Of a stretch of DNA of 64,000 nucleotides, positions 8,943 through 17,900 are shown piece by piece. The stretch is taken from NCBI RefSeq assembly GCF_900100925.1, contig NZ_FNKO01000001.1, forward strand, positions 1,426,001 through 1,490,000, given 5' to 3'. The notes below the pieces were generated by a model. It was not told the DNA's origin and did not search any database. It was given only the letters and a program-made list of their open reading frames with translations. A program made the position numbers and the translations under genes. Every line of letters begins with the position of its first letter. Position 1 is the stretch's first letter. This DNA comes from Actinopolyspora saharensis (GTDB taxonomy: Bacteria; Actinomycetota; Actinomycetes; Mycobacteriales; Pseudonocardiaceae).

Positions 8943-9925
8943 GCGCGCACGAGCTGGACGCGGCCGGCGTCCGCGACCGCGGGCTCAGGGCCGCCTACCG
9001 CGACTGCCGCCTGCTGAACTCCGCGCACGGCCGGACCTACTACCTGGCCACGCGGATGCTTCCCCCGGCGAGGCGGCCCGCGATCCACGCCCTGTACGGG
9101 TTGGCACGTCAGGTGGACGACATCGTCGACGACCCCTCGGACACGCTCGACACCGCCACCAAGCGGGTGCGGTTGGACCAGCTGTCCACCGAGCTCGACT
9201 CCGCTCTGGCGGGTGGGCGCAGCGAGTCCCCGGTCGTTTCCGCCGTGGCCGACACGGCGCGGCGCTACGACATCGAGCACCGGCACTTCACGGCGTTCAT
9301 GTCCGCCATGCGGCAGGACCTCACCGTCACCGACTACCCGAACCGCCGCGCGCTGGACGAGTACGTGCACGGCTCGGCCGAGGTGATCGGGCTGGAGGTG
9401 CTGCCGGTGCTCGGAACCGAGGGCCCCAGGAGCAGGGCCGCCCCCTACGCCGCCGCGCTCGGGAACGCCTTCCAGCTCACCAACTTCCTCCGCGACGTCG
9501 GCGAGGACCTGCGCCGCGGCCGGGTGTACCTGCCCGCCGACGAGCTCGCGGTGTTCGACGTCGACCGGCAACGACTGCAGCGGTGCCTGCGGAACGGCCG
9601 TCCCGACCGGCAGGTGCGCCGCGCGCTCGGCGATCAGGTGGCCCGCACCAGAGCCCTGTACCACTACGCCGCGAACGGCATCGAAATGCTCGATCCGGTA
9701 GCCCGACCGTGTGTTTCCACCGCTTACACCCTTTACGGTGAGATCCTGGACAGGATCGTGGAGTCGGACTACGACGTTTTCGCCAACCGGGTGTCGGTGT
9801 CCGGAGCGCGCAGGCTCGGCGTGGCCCTCGCGGGCGCGGCCGGGGTCGCGAGCGCTCGACTCCGCGCGCGGTCGGCGGAAGCGCGCGAACACATGTCGTC
9901 CTTTTCGACGTTGGGTGGCCCCTAG
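8939..9925 (+). CDS. crtB: Phytoene synthase
   Basis: The 328-residue squalene/phytoene synthase family enzyme condenses two geranylgeranyl diphosphates to phytoene. The first aspartate-rich motif is RQVDDIVDDPSD, and the second is in NFLRDVGEDLRRGRVYLP. The ATG at 8939 overlaps the crtI stop. No GGPP synthase gene (crtE) is in the operon, so substrate must come from elsewhere. Confidence 0.92.
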   Translation: MSAHELDAAGVRDRGLRAAYRDCRLLNSAHGRTYYLATRMLPPARRPAIHALYGLARQVDDIVDDPSDTLDTATKRVRLDQLSTELDSALAGGRSESPVVSAVADTARRYDIEHRHFTAFMSAMRQDLTVTDYPNRRALDEYVHGSAEVIGLEVLPVLGTEGPRSRAAPYAAALGNAFQLTNFLRDVGEDLRRGRVYLPADELAVFDVDRQRLQRCLRNGRPDRQVRRALGDQVARTRALYHYAANGIEMLDPVARPCVSTAYTLYGEILDRIVESDYDVFANRVSVSGARRLGVALAGAAGVASARLRARSAEAREHMSSFSTLGGP

Positions 9926-9928
9926 ACG

Positions 9929-10507
9929 ATGAACTCGGCTCCGTCCGCCTCTGCCACGGAACTGGTCGTCCTGCTGGACGAAACCGCCAATCCGGTCGGC
10001 ACCGCCCCCAAATCCGAGGTGCACCACGGTTCGACCCCGCTGCACCTGGCCTTCTCCTGTTACGTGTTCGACCGGCGGGGCAGGTTGCTGGTGACCCGGC
10101 GGGCCCTGAGCAAGCGAACCTGGCCCGGGGTGTGGACCAATTCCTGCTGCGGCCACCCCTCCCCCGAGGAGGACGTGGACCAGGCCGTGCACCGCAGGGT
10201 CGGCCAGGAGCTGGGGGTCCGGCTCGAGGACCTGCGGGTTCGACTGCCGGACTTCCGCTACCGGGCGGTCGACGTCACGGGAACGGTGGAGAACGAGTTC
10301 TGCCCGGTGTACACGGCGGTCACCACCGACCAGGTGCGCCCGGACCCGGCCGAGATCGCCGACACGGCCTGGACGGAGTGGGCGGACTTCGTCAACCTCG
10401 CCCGTCGAACGCCGTGGGCGATCAGCCCGTGGGCGACCGAACAGATCCCACTGCTCGAACCGGAGCTCGGAGGCAACGATGGCGCGGGAGAGCCGCGGGC
10501 GAGGTGA
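9929..10507 (+). CDS. idi: Isopentenyl-diphosphate delta-isomerase, type I
   Basis: The 192-residue Nudix-fold isomerase has the active-site region TWPGVWTNSCCGHPSPEEDV (cysteines at 73-74, metal-binding H76) and the acidic VENEFCPVY segment carrying the catalytic glutamate. It interconverts IPP and DMAPP to balance precursors for carotenoids. The start lies three bases after the crtB stop, and its 3' end overlaps the next gene by 29 bases, indicating a coupled operon. Confidence 0.92.
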   Translation: MNSAPSASATELVVLLDETANPVGTAPKSEVHHGSTPLHLAFSCYVFDRRGRLLVTRRALSKRTWPGVWTNSCCGHPSPEEDVDQAVHRRVGQELGVRLEDLRVRLPDFRYRAVDVTGTVENEFCPVYTAVTTDQVRPDPAEIADTAWTEWADFVNLARRTPWAISPWATEQIPLLEPELGGNDGAGEPRAR

Positions 10508-11291
10508 CGAGCGCAACCCCGGCAGGTGGCGAGTCCGATCCCGGCGGAAGCAGGCACGGCCGGCCGGGGGCGACCGCTCGGGCTATCCGGTGCTCGGGGG
10601 TTTCGAGCGGGCCGCCGGGCGTTACGACCTGCTCGTGGGGTTCTCCCCCGGCTACCACGGGGCGCTGCTCCGTTCGGCCGCTCGGCTGCGGCTCCCGGAC
10701 GGCGGACGCGGGCTGCGGTTGTTGGACGCGGGCTGCGGGACCGGGGCCTCCACCGCCGCGCTGCTGCGGGTGGCCCCGCACGCCCGGATCGTGGCCGTGG
10801 ACGCCTCGGCCGCGATGCTGCGCCGCGCGCGGCGGAAGAACTGGCCCACCACGGTCGAGTTCGTGCACGCCTGCCTGGACGAGCTCGACCAGGCCGGCGT
10901 GCGGGGCCCGTTCGACGGGGTTCTCGCGAGCTACCTCCTCCGGAACCTTCCCGCCCCGGAGCGCGGGGTGCGGCTGCTGCGCGGCCTGCTCGCCCCGGGT
11001 GCGCCGCTGGCGCTGCACGAGTTCTCCGTGCGCGGCCGCCCGTCATCCCGTCTGGTCTGGACGGTGGTGTGCTGGGCAGTGATCATCCCGCTCGGCCGGG
11101 TGGTGACGGGACGTTCCGGGCTGTACCGCTATCTGTGGCGCAGCGTGCTGGAGTTCGACTCGGTCCCGGAGCTGGTGGGAAGAATGCGGCGCAACGGTTT
11201 CCACGACGTCCGGGTCGGGGCGATGCCGGGGTGGCAGCGCGGCATCGTGCACACCGTGCTCGGCCGTCGACCACCTCGGGAGCAGAATTGA
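10479..11291 (+). CDS. Class I SAM-dependent methyltransferase in carotenoid operon
   Basis: The 270-residue protein has a basic N-terminal extension, then motif I DAGCGTGAST at 83-92 and the acidic motif II near VAVDASAAM. A hydrophobic segment at about 195-210 (VWTVVCWAVIIPLGRVV) suggests membrane association. Its place between idi and crtU points to methylation of a carotenoid or its end group (inference), as with methyltransferases in actinomycete isorenieratene clusters. It overlaps idi by 29 bases and hands over to the next gene through a TTGA stop/start overlap. Confidence 0.75.
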   Translation: MARESRGRGDERNPGRWRVRSRRKQARPAGGDRSGYPVLGGFERAAGRYDLLVGFSPGYHGALLRSAARLRLPDGGRGLRLLDAGCGTGASTAALLRVAPHARIVAVDASAAMLRRARRKNWPTTVEFVHACLDELDQAGVRGPFDGVLASYLLRNLPAPERGVRLLRGLLAPGAPLALHEFSVRGRPSSRLVWTVVCWAVIIPLGRVVTGRSGLYRYLWRSVLEFDSVPELVGRMRRNGFHDVRVGAMPGWQRGIVHTVLGRRPPREQN

Positions 11292-12898
11292 CCGGAGTAC
11301 GTGAGGGGATCACCGGGCGAGCGGACTCGGAGGGCGCTCCGCCCGGCCGCGACCCCAAGGCCGTGCTGCACCCGGCACCGCGCGGGCACGCCGACGCGAG
11401 TCGTCTCGACGCGCCGCCCCGGGTGGTGGTGGTCGGTGGCGGCATCGCCGGGTTGTCCGCGGCCGTCGGCCTGGCCGAGCGCGGCGTGGCGGTGACCGTG
11501 CTGGAGCGGGAGCCCTACCTGGGAGGCCGGGTCGGGGGCTGGTCGACCGAACTGGCCGACGGTTCGACCGTGGGAATGAACCGCGGGTTCCACGCCTTCT
11601 TCCGGCAGTACTACAACCTGCGCGCGCTGCTGCGCCGGGCCGATCCGTCGCTGGCCGGGCTGGTGGGGCTGCCCGACTACCCGCTGGTGCACAGCGCGGG
11701 GTACCGGGACACCTTCGCCGGGCTGCCGCGCACTCCCCCGTGGAACGCGTTCGCCTTCGTGGCCCGGAGCCCGACGTTCGCCTGGCGGGACCTGCCCCGT
11801 CTCGGCGCGCGGGCCGCGCTTCCGCTGGCCCAGGTTTCGCTGCCCGAGATCTACCACCGGCTGGACCACCTGGACGCGGCGACGCTGCTGGACCGGATCC
11901 GCTTCCCCGCGGCGGCCAAGCACCTGGCCTTCGAGGTGTTCTCCCGCAGCTTCTTCTCCGCTCCGCGGGAGCTGTCCGCAGCGGAGCTCGCCACGATGTT
12001 CCACATCTACTTCCTCGGTTCCAGCGAGGGGCTGCTGTTCGACGTCGCCTCCGACACGTTCCCGGAGGCGCTGTGGGAACCGCTGAGGAGCTATCTCGGC
12101 TCCCTGGGGGCCTCGGTGCGGACGAGCACCCGGGTCACCTCCGTGGTTGCCGGGAGGACCTCGCGGTTCGAGGTGCTCACCGACTCGGAGGTGCGGGAGG
12201 CCGACGCCGTGGTGCTGGCCACCGACACCGCGGGGCTGCGCGAGGTCGTGCACCGCTCCCCCGGGCTGGGTGGCGCCTCCTGGTGGCGTGCGCGGATCGG
12301 AAGGCTGCACCGGGCGCCGCCCTTCCTCGTCTCGCGGCTCTGGCTGGACCGCCCGGTGCGGAAGGACCGTCCCGGCTTCCTCGGCACGAGCGGCTACGGT
12401 CCGCTGGACAACGTCAGCGTGCTGGAGCGCTACGAGCGCGACGCGGCCCGGTGGGCCGGGCTGCGCGGTGGGTCCGTGATCGAGCTGCACGGTTACGCGC
12501 TCCAGGAGGAACCGAGCGTGGACCGGTTGCGCTCCAGGATGCTGGCGGAGCTGGCCAGGATATACCCGGAGACCGCTGTGGCCGGGATCGTCGACGAGCG
12601 GCACGAGCTGCGGCAGGACTGCCCGCTCTTCCCGCCTGGTGGTTTCCCCGAACGCCCCTCGATCACAACTCCCGATCCCGCCCTCGTGGTGGCGGGAGAT
12701 CTGGTCCGGGTCGACCTGCCGGTCGCGCTGATGGAACGCGCGGCCACGAGCGGGCTGCAGGCGGCCAACGAGCTGTTGCGCGGTTGGGGCATCCACGGAC
12801 ACGCGCTGTGGAGCGTGCCCGACCGGGGGCGCTCGGCCGCGTTGCGCGGGCTCTCCCGCGAACGGCACCGGGGGTTTCCCACCGCGGACGAAGCGTGA
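11288..12898 (+). CDS. crtU: CrtU-like carotene desaturase / ring-aromatising FAD oxidoreductase
   Basis: The 536-residue flavoprotein has a FAD-binding VVVVGGGIAGLSAAVGLAER after a roughly 45-residue leader. The segment NRGFHAFFRQYYNLRALLRR is characteristic of the CrtU/isorenieratene synthase group, which converts beta-rings of beta-carotene to methylated aromatic rings by desaturation and methyl migration. No lycopene cyclase is present in the window, so the cyclised substrate must be made by genes elsewhere. The start is taken as TTG at 11288, overlapping the upstream stop; a GTG near 11360 is an alternative. A generic carotenoid oxidoreductase remains possible. Confidence 0.7.
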   Translation: MTGVREGITGRADSEGAPPGRDPKAVLHPAPRGHADASRLDAPPRVVVVGGGIAGLSAAVGLAERGVAVTVLEREPYLGGRVGGWSTELADGSTVGMNRGFHAFFRQYYNLRALLRRADPSLAGLVGLPDYPLVHSAGYRDTFAGLPRTPPWNAFAFVARSPTFAWRDLPRLGARAALPLAQVSLPEIYHRLDHLDAATLLDRIRFPAAAKHLAFEVFSRSFFSAPRELSAAELATMFHIYFLGSSEGLLFDVASDTFPEALWEPLRSYLGSLGASVRTSTRVTSVVAGRTSRFEVLTDSEVREADAVVLATDTAGLREVVHRSPGLGGASWWRARIGRLHRAPPFLVSRLWLDRPVRKDRPGFLGTSGYGPLDNVSVLERYERDAARWAGLRGGSVIELHGYALQEEPSVDRLRSRMLAELARIYPETAVAGIVDERHELRQDCPLFPPGGFPERPSITTPDPALVVAGDLVRVDLPVALMERAATSGLQAANELLRGWGIHGHALWSVPDRGRSAALRGLSRERHRGFPTADEA

Positions 12899-12950
12899 CC
12901 GGGCCTCGCGGGGTCGGCCGGGCAGCCCGTCGCGCACGTCGGGACGGGGG

Positions 12951-13973
12951 TCAGCCGGGGAACCGACCGGTGCTGCGCAGCTCGTAGCGCCGCTGCGCGT
13001 AGGCGAGGTCATCGGTCCACAGCCGCAGGGCCACCCGCCGGATCAGCGGACGCAGCAGCGCCGCGGCGGGCAGCACCGCGCGGAATCCCCTGCGCCGCGA
13101 GTGGGCGACGGTGGCCTCCACGACGGCGGTGCGCGGTGCACCCGCCGAATCCGTCCCCAGCGGCGTGGCGTGGGTTTCCACCACGCTGCCCGCGCCCTCC
13201 CCCTCGAGGATGCGCATCACGACGGTGCGTGGATCCGGGCAGGTGAACTCGGCCGTGACCGGGACCCCGATCCCGGGAAGCACCTTGAAGGTGACCAGGA
13301 CCTCGAAGAAGTCGTTCTCCTCCGCGCTGTCGACCGCCGGGGCGTGCCGCACCTCGAGCTCGGCGAACGAGTACGGGTGGAACCAGGATCCGTGCCAAGG
13401 GTCGAGCCTGTTGGCCACCACGTCCTCGGGTTCGCACGTGCCCACCACGGTCGCCACTTCGGCGATGCTCTCCCGCAGCGCGGGCCGCCGCGGGACCACC
13501 GGGGACTCGAGCGGCTGCTCACCGCCGATCGAGTCCAACCGCACCCACGCCAGCACACCGTCGTCGTGCGCGGGGAACGGCGACCACCCCGCACCGCCGC
13601 GCTCGGTCAGCCGCAGACCGTGCCACCTGCAGACGAGTTGACCGCGGTCCACCGCTGCTTCCCCGAGCGGCGCGCCCAGGTGGGGGCAGATCCCCGGCCC
13701 CGCGTGGAGCCGACCGTCCGGTGTCCGCCAGGCCACCACTTCGATCCCGCCCACTGTCCGGGTGAACGGTTCGGTGCTTCCGATCCGCCCGCTCCCGGCC
13801 AGCACGAACCAGTTTCCCGCCGGACGTGCCCTGGCGCGCTCGAGCGCGGCCGCGATCGCAGCGGGGCGGGCCGCGCGCCACGTCCCCTGCTGCGCGGCCC
13901 ACCTCGGAATGCGCAGCCTCCGGAACGGGAAAGCACGACTCCGCACCCGGTTCGTTGCCGAGTACCCGACCAT
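12951..13973 (-). CDS. Rieske [2Fe-2S] protein with DUF5914 domain, probable Rieske oxygenase
   Basis: The 340-residue protein has Rieske ligands C96-P-H98 and C115-x2-H118 (CPHLGAP and CRWHG), followed by a C-terminal DUF5914 domain. I note an N-x2-D-x2-H-x4-H pattern at N188, D191, H194, H199 (NRLDPWHGSWFH). This resembles the mononuclear iron site of Rieske non-heme oxygenases, so a full catalytic oxygenase is likely (inference). The start at 13973 has an ideal GAAGGAG site six bases upstream; a longer ATG at 14012 lacks this. The gene converges on crtU and probably acts on carotenoid end groups or side chains. Confidence 0.8.
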   Translation of the reverse strand: MVGYSATNRVRSRAFPFRRLRIPRWAAQQGTWRAARPAAIAAALERARARPAGNWFVLAGSGRIGSTEPFTRTVGGIEVVAWRTPDGRLHAGPGICPHLGAPLGEAAVDRGQLVCRWHGLRLTERGGAGWSPFPAHDDGVLAWVRLDSIGGEQPLESPVVPRRPALRESIAEVATVVGTCEPEDVVANRLDPWHGSWFHPYSFAELEVRHAPAVDSAEENDFFEVLVTFKVLPGIGVPVTAEFTCPDPRTVVMRILEGEGAGSVVETHATPLGTDSAGAPRTAVVEATVAHSRRRGFRAVLPAAALLRPLIRRVALRLWTDDLAYAQRRYELRSTGRFPG

Positions 13974-14167
13974 CGCGGGCTCCTTCGTTCGCCACGGGAC
14001 TTCCGGCGGCAACCGGACAGGACGGCGGCGAGCCTAGCGCGTTCGGAACCGGCACGCGCGGATCCATTCCACTTCGCGCGTCGTGTCGGGCTGATTCGGA
14101 GTCGGTGGGCCCCGGTGGGGTCTCCACCCTCGGCGAGCGGGTGCCAGCTGGCGGCGGTGCGCTCGCT

Positions 14168-14485
14168 TCAGTCCTCGTCACGCAGGGTCTGCACGGCGCG
14201 CCGCGCGCACTCGCTCAGGTCGTCGGCGGCGGCCGCGGCCTGGTCCATCGCGATGTGCGCGGAGCGCTGTTCGGGGATGCCCGGGTTCTCGTAGCGCTTG
14301 GCCAGCCCGTCCAGCAGCGCGGCGAGCCGCTCCCCGATGACGGTGGTCGTTCGCAGCAGTTCGTAGGCGATCTCGTACTTGGTCTCGGTGTCCCGCTCGG
14401 CGTCGAGCTCACGAACGGCCTGCTTCAGTCGATCCGCGTCATGGGCCACCACGCTCCAGGTTGGCGTTTCCGTGGTTCTGTCCAT
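14168..14485 (-). CDS. Small helical hypothetical protein
   Basis: This is a 105-residue soluble, acidic, almost wholly helical protein with no recognised motif. The start at 14485 is preceded by GGGGGAAG at a good distance; a longer frame to 14563 lacks such a site. It is divergent from the universal stress protein gene, and a well-formed inverted repeat lies between them at 14641-14669. I do not recognise the family. Confidence 0.65.
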   Translation of the reverse strand: MDRTTETPTWSVVAHDADRLKQAVRELDAERDTETKYEIAYELLRTTTVIGERLAALLDGLAKRYENPGIPEQRSAHIAMDQAAAAADDLSECARRAVQTLRDED

Positions 14486-14640
14486 CAGTGTCTTCCCCCA
14501 ATTACCGCGCTCCCCGCGGAAGGGTCGGGTCACCGTCCGGACTCCCTTCGGAGGCCGTTCCAAAGTCGAAACACCGCGCTCGGCGCAGAATTCCCTTGCC
14601 CGTGTTAGCGAACATAGTCACGAGCCCGTCAGATCACAAT

Positions 14641-14669
14641 CCGATTTCGAAAAGTATATGCGAAATCGG
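14641..14669. promoter_or_regulatory. Operator-like 9-bp perfect inverted repeat between divergent genes
   Basis: CCGATTTCG and CGAAATCGG are separated by eleven AT-rich bases that contain TATACT on the minus strand and TATATG on the plus strand, either of which could be a -10. A repressor bound here would block one or both divergent promoters. The region 14486-14784 holds nothing else recognisable. Confidence 0.5.
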
Positions 14670-14784
14670 CACTGCGAGCTTTCACGTGACCGCGACGTCC
14701 ACGACGGATTCGTGCGACAGTCGTGGCGAGAACGGCAACCACGACAGAGCCGCGAGACAGGACCGCCGGAACGGACGGTGCGCG

Positions 14785-15228
14785 ATGAGCGAGGACAGCA
14801 AGATCGTCGTGGGGGTGGACGGCTCGGCTTCGTCGCTGGCCGCCCTGGAGTGGGCGCTCGGCCAGGCCGAGCTCACCGGGAGCGCGGTCGAAGCCGTCAC
14901 CGCCTGGGAGTACCCGGCCTTCTACAGCTGGGAAGGGGGTGCGATATCCCCGAGGGAGTTCGAGAGCGCCGCCAGCGTGACCGTCGAGGACGCGGTGGAC
15001 AAGGCGGTCGACCGCCGGAGTTCCCCGCCACGGGTGCGGACGAGGGTGTGCCAGGGCGACTCGGCGCAAGTGCTGCTGGACGTCGTCGACACGACCGACC
15101 TGCTCGTGGTCGGCAGCCGCGGGCACGGCGGATTCGTGGGTGCCCTGCTCGGATCGGTCAGCCACAAGTGCACCCAGCACGCCCGCTGCCCCGTGGTGGT
15201 CGTGCACGCCCAGGGCGAGCGCGGCTGA
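14785..15228 (+). CDS. Universal stress protein (UspA family)
   Basis: The 147-residue single-domain USP has the N-terminal strand KIVVGVDGSASSLAALEWAL and the ATP-binding signature GSRGHGGFVGALLGSVSHKC. These are typical of the nucleotide-binding UspFG subgroup common in actinobacteria, which supports survival under stress or dormancy. The ATG at 14785 is chosen because the domain begins there. It probably has its own promoter in the divergent region. Confidence 0.88.
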   Translation: MSEDSKIVVGVDGSASSLAALEWALGQAELTGSAVEAVTAWEYPAFYSWEGGAISPREFESAASVTVEDAVDKAVDRRSSPPRVRTRVCQGDSAQVLLDVVDTTDLLVVGSRGHGGFVGALLGSVSHKCTQHARCPVVVVHAQGERG

Positions 15229-15252
15229 ACCGGACGGTTCCGCTCCCCCGGA

Positions 15253-15269
15253 AGCCCCTGCCCGGGGCT
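15253..15269. terminator. Short hairpin between convergent usp and SPW genes
   Basis: AGCCCC and GGGGCT pair around a TGCCC loop, 25 bases past the universal stress protein stop. It is short but positioned for a terminator between convergent genes. Confidence 0.4.
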
Positions 15270-15322
15270 CGTCGGGGAGCTCGGGCCGATGCGACTCCCG
15301 CAACACCGGTCCGAGCTTCCCG

Positions 15323-15748
15323 TCAACCGCGACGCATGAGCATCAGGGAGCTCATCCCCAAACCGAGCAGCACGATCACTCCACCCACGATCACGTTGCT
15401 GAGCATCATCCCGAGGCCGACTCCGGCTCCGACGATCACGAACGGAGCGATTATCGTCCACGCTCCCAACAGCGGGACCACCCAGGAGACGGTGTGCGTG
15501 CGGCTGTACGCGGAGGCGAAGCCCAGCGCCAGCACGGCCACCGTCAAGCCGATGACCAGGTTGCCCATCGCCACGTCGAAACTCGTGGCGCTGAACTGGA
15601 TCACCCAGGGCGAGATCGCCAGATACACTCCGGCCAGCAGCGTGCCCCCTTCCAGGGTCTGCCCCTGCGGGCTCTCGCTGGCCTCCTCGTAGCGCGCCCG
15701 CATCTCGACGAGATCGGGATGCCTCTCGATCGGACCGGCTTGTGACAT
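15323..15748 (-). CDS. SPW repeat membrane protein
   Basis: The 141-residue protein has four hydrophobic segments. One copy of the SPW motif is in AGVYLAISPWVIQF, and a degenerate second is in LLGAWTIIAPFVIV. The family is a small actinobacterial integral membrane group of unknown function. The start at 15748 has AAGGGG six bases upstream; an overlapping ATG at 15754 would lack spacing. The hydrophilic N-terminus is about 35 residues. Confidence 0.8.
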   Translation of the reverse strand: MSQAGPIERHPDLVEMRARYEEASESPQGQTLEGGTLLAGVYLAISPWVIQFSATSFDVAMGNLVIGLTVAVLALGFASAYSRTHTVSWVVPLLGAWTIIAPFVIVGAGVGLGMMLSNVIVGGVIVLLGLGMSSLMLMRRG

Positions 15749-16087
15749 CTCCATCCCCCTTACCGCTCGCCGTTGCAAACGGCCCCCTCCGCTCCGGCCA
15801 CCTCGAGCGGTCGCGGCTCGACCAGCGGAGGTCGTAGGGCACCTCGTTTCCGTTCCGCGGCCGGTTCGGAGAGCCCGCACCGCCACTGTGACCCCGCTCA
15901 CCCCGAATGTCCAGCTAAAACCACCCGGAAAACCCCGAGTATTTCCGGTGCGCCGTCCACGGGCGCTCGCTCCCGCACACCCGCTCCGGCGCCCCTTCAC
16001 CCCTCGGGTGCGCAGCCCGGCGGGGCGGTCCCCGCCGCACGGGTGAGCCGGCGCAGGCGCACCGCTTCGAAGTCGGGCCCCGCCGGA
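15749..16087. other. Gene-free stretch between SPW protein and cytochrome b genes
   Basis: The 339 bases separate two minus-strand genes. A locally AT-richer patch near 15910-15945 may carry the SPW promoter, but I see no clear -35/-10 pair, hairpin or coding frame. Confidence 0.35.
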
Positions 16088-17746
16088 TCACTCCTCCGAG
16101 CTCGTCGGGTGACCGCTGGTCAGCTCGTCCTCGCCGCGCGCCTGCCGCTCCTGCTCCTCCTGCTCGGCGGCCCGCAGCTGCGCGGTCTCCTCGGGGGAGT
16201 CGGGCCACAGCAGGCTCCCCGGCAGCGGGCGCCCGGCGGCGCCCAGCTTGTTCATCTTCTTCGGGACCGGCGCCCCCTGGTAGGACAGCGGAACGGGGTG
16301 GCCGTGCTCGTCGGTGGGACCCAGCGGTTGGTGCACCTCGATCACCTCCCCGTGGGGCAACCTGCGGACGATGCCGGTTTCCACACCGTGTTCCAGCACG
16401 TGCCGATCGGCCCGCTGCAGGCCGACGCAGATGCGATACGCCACGTAGTAGGCGATGGGCGGGCCGAGCAGCACGCCGATGCGGCCCAACCAGGTCATCA
16501 GCTCCAACGCGATGTCGAACTTGAAGGCGACGATGTCGTTGGCCCCGCTCACCAGCACGATCGTGAAGAACGTGATGGCCATGGCCCCCAGGCCGGTTCG
16601 AACGGGAACGTCTCGCGGACGCTGGATCAGGTTGTGGTGCGCGTCGTCGCCGCTGAGCTTCCGTTCCAGGAACGGGTAGGACAGCGCCAGCGTGAACACC
16701 AGACCCAGCCCCAGAACGAGCGGGAAGAACGGAGCCGGAAGCGTGAATTTGCCGGCGAAGTAGACCTCCCAGGGCGGCCAGAGCCTTCCCATGCCGTCGG
16801 TCCACATCAGATACCAGTCGGGCTGTGAGGCCGCCGACACCTTGGATGCGACGTAGGGGCCGAGGTTCCAGACCGGATTGATCTGGAAGATCCCTGCCAT
16901 GACGATGACCACCCCGGCCACCGTCGCGAAGAATCCTCCCGACTTGAGCGCGAACACCGGCAGAATGCGCACTCCGACGACGTTGCTCTCCTTGCGGCGC
17001 ACTCCGGGGAACTGCGTGTGCTTCTGGTACCACACCAGCGCCAGGTGGACGGCGATCAGGGCGGCGATGATCCCCGGCAGGAGGAATATGTGGATCATGT
17101 AGAAACGCTGGATGATCTCGTCACCAGGGAACTCGCCCCCGAAGAGCAGCCAGTGCAACCAGGTCCCGACGATCGGAACGGACAACGTGATCCCCGACGC
17201 GATCCGCACCCCGGTTCCGGACAGCAGGTCGTCCGGCAGGGAGTAGCCGGTGAATCCCTCGAACATTCCGGTGATGAACAGCAGCACCCCGATTGCCCAG
17301 TTCGTCTCCCGCGGGCGGCGGAACGCCCCCGTGAAAAAGATCCGGAACATGTGGGCCACGATCGCGGCCACGAAAATCAGCGCGGCCCAGTGGTGTATCT
17401 GCCGGGCGAACATTCCGCCGCGCACTTCGAAGGATATGTTCAGCGTGGACTCGTAGGCACGGGACATCTCGACGCCCCGCATGTCGGTGAACACCCCGTT
17501 GTAGGTGACCTCGGTCATCGAGGGATCGAAGAAATAGGCGAGGTAGGTTCCCGTCAGCAGCAGCAGGATGAACGTGTAGAGGGCTATCTCACCGAGCAGG
17601 AAGGACCAGTGCGTCGGAAAGACCTTGTTCATCTGCCGCCGCGCCCCGGAAGCCAGCTGCAGACGTTCGTCCACTTCGTTCGCCTGGCTCGCCGCAATCC
17701 GGTAGGCCTTGCTCGACTGCCTCGTCGGCCGTGTCAATCTGCTCAT
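16088..17746 (-). CDS. qcrB: Cytochrome bc1 complex cytochrome b subunit (QcrB-type), solitary copy
   Basis: The 552-residue actinobacterial-type cytochrome b has eight or more helices. Heme-ligand histidines lie in [20 protein letters not shown] and later in [39 protein letters not shown] is the family's quinol-site region. It transfers electrons from menaquinol in the membrane. Unlike the usual qcrCAB operon, no qcrA or qcrC is adjacent, so this is probably a second copy. The start is uncertain: ATG 17746 lacks a clear ribosome binding site, and in-frame GTG 17758 has GGGTAGG too close. The C-terminal 40 residues are acidic and Glu/Gln-rich. Confidence 0.88.
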   Translation of the reverse strand: MSRLTRPTRQSSKAYRIAASQANEVDERLQLASGARRQMNKVFPTHWSFLLGEIALYTFILLLLTGTYLAYFFDPSMTEVTYNGVFTDMRGVEMSRAYESTLNISFEVRGGMFARQIHHWAALIFVAAIVAHMFRIFFTGAFRRPRETNWAIGVLLFITGMFEGFTGYSLPDDLLSGTGVRIASGITLSVPIVGTWLHWLLFGGEFPGDEIIQRFYMIHIFLLPGIIAALIAVHLALVWYQKHTQFPGVRRKESNVVGVRILPVFALKSGGFFATVAGVVIVMAGIFQINPVWNLGPYVASKVSAASQPDWYLMWTDGMGRLWPPWEVYFAGKFTLPAPFFPLVLGLGLVFTLALSYPFLERKLSGDDAHHNLIQRPRDVPVRTGLGAMAITFFTIVLVSGANDIVAFKFDIALELMTWLGRIGVLLGPPIAYYVAYRICVGLQRADRHVLEHGVETGIVRRLPHGEVIEVHQPLGPTDEHGHPVPLSYQGAPVPKKMNKLGAAGRPLPGSLLWPDSPEETAQLRAAEQEEQERQARGEDELTSGHPTSSEE

Positions 17747-17900
17747 CGCGACGATCACGCCTACCCTTCGGGAGATCCCCGGTCGGCGGTTTCCGCAACC
17801 TCCGCGTGCAAGCGTAAACAGACAGACCACGCTACGCGACTGCGCCGAACCGGGTCCGTCCTGAGTTGCGCGCGCACCCGCTGCGAGTAACGTCGGTGAG

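Noticed and set aside
12926..12948. CCCGTC/GACGGG hairpin between crtU and the Rieske gene
   Set aside because: The stem is only six base pairs with an 11-base loop, too weak to call as a terminator.
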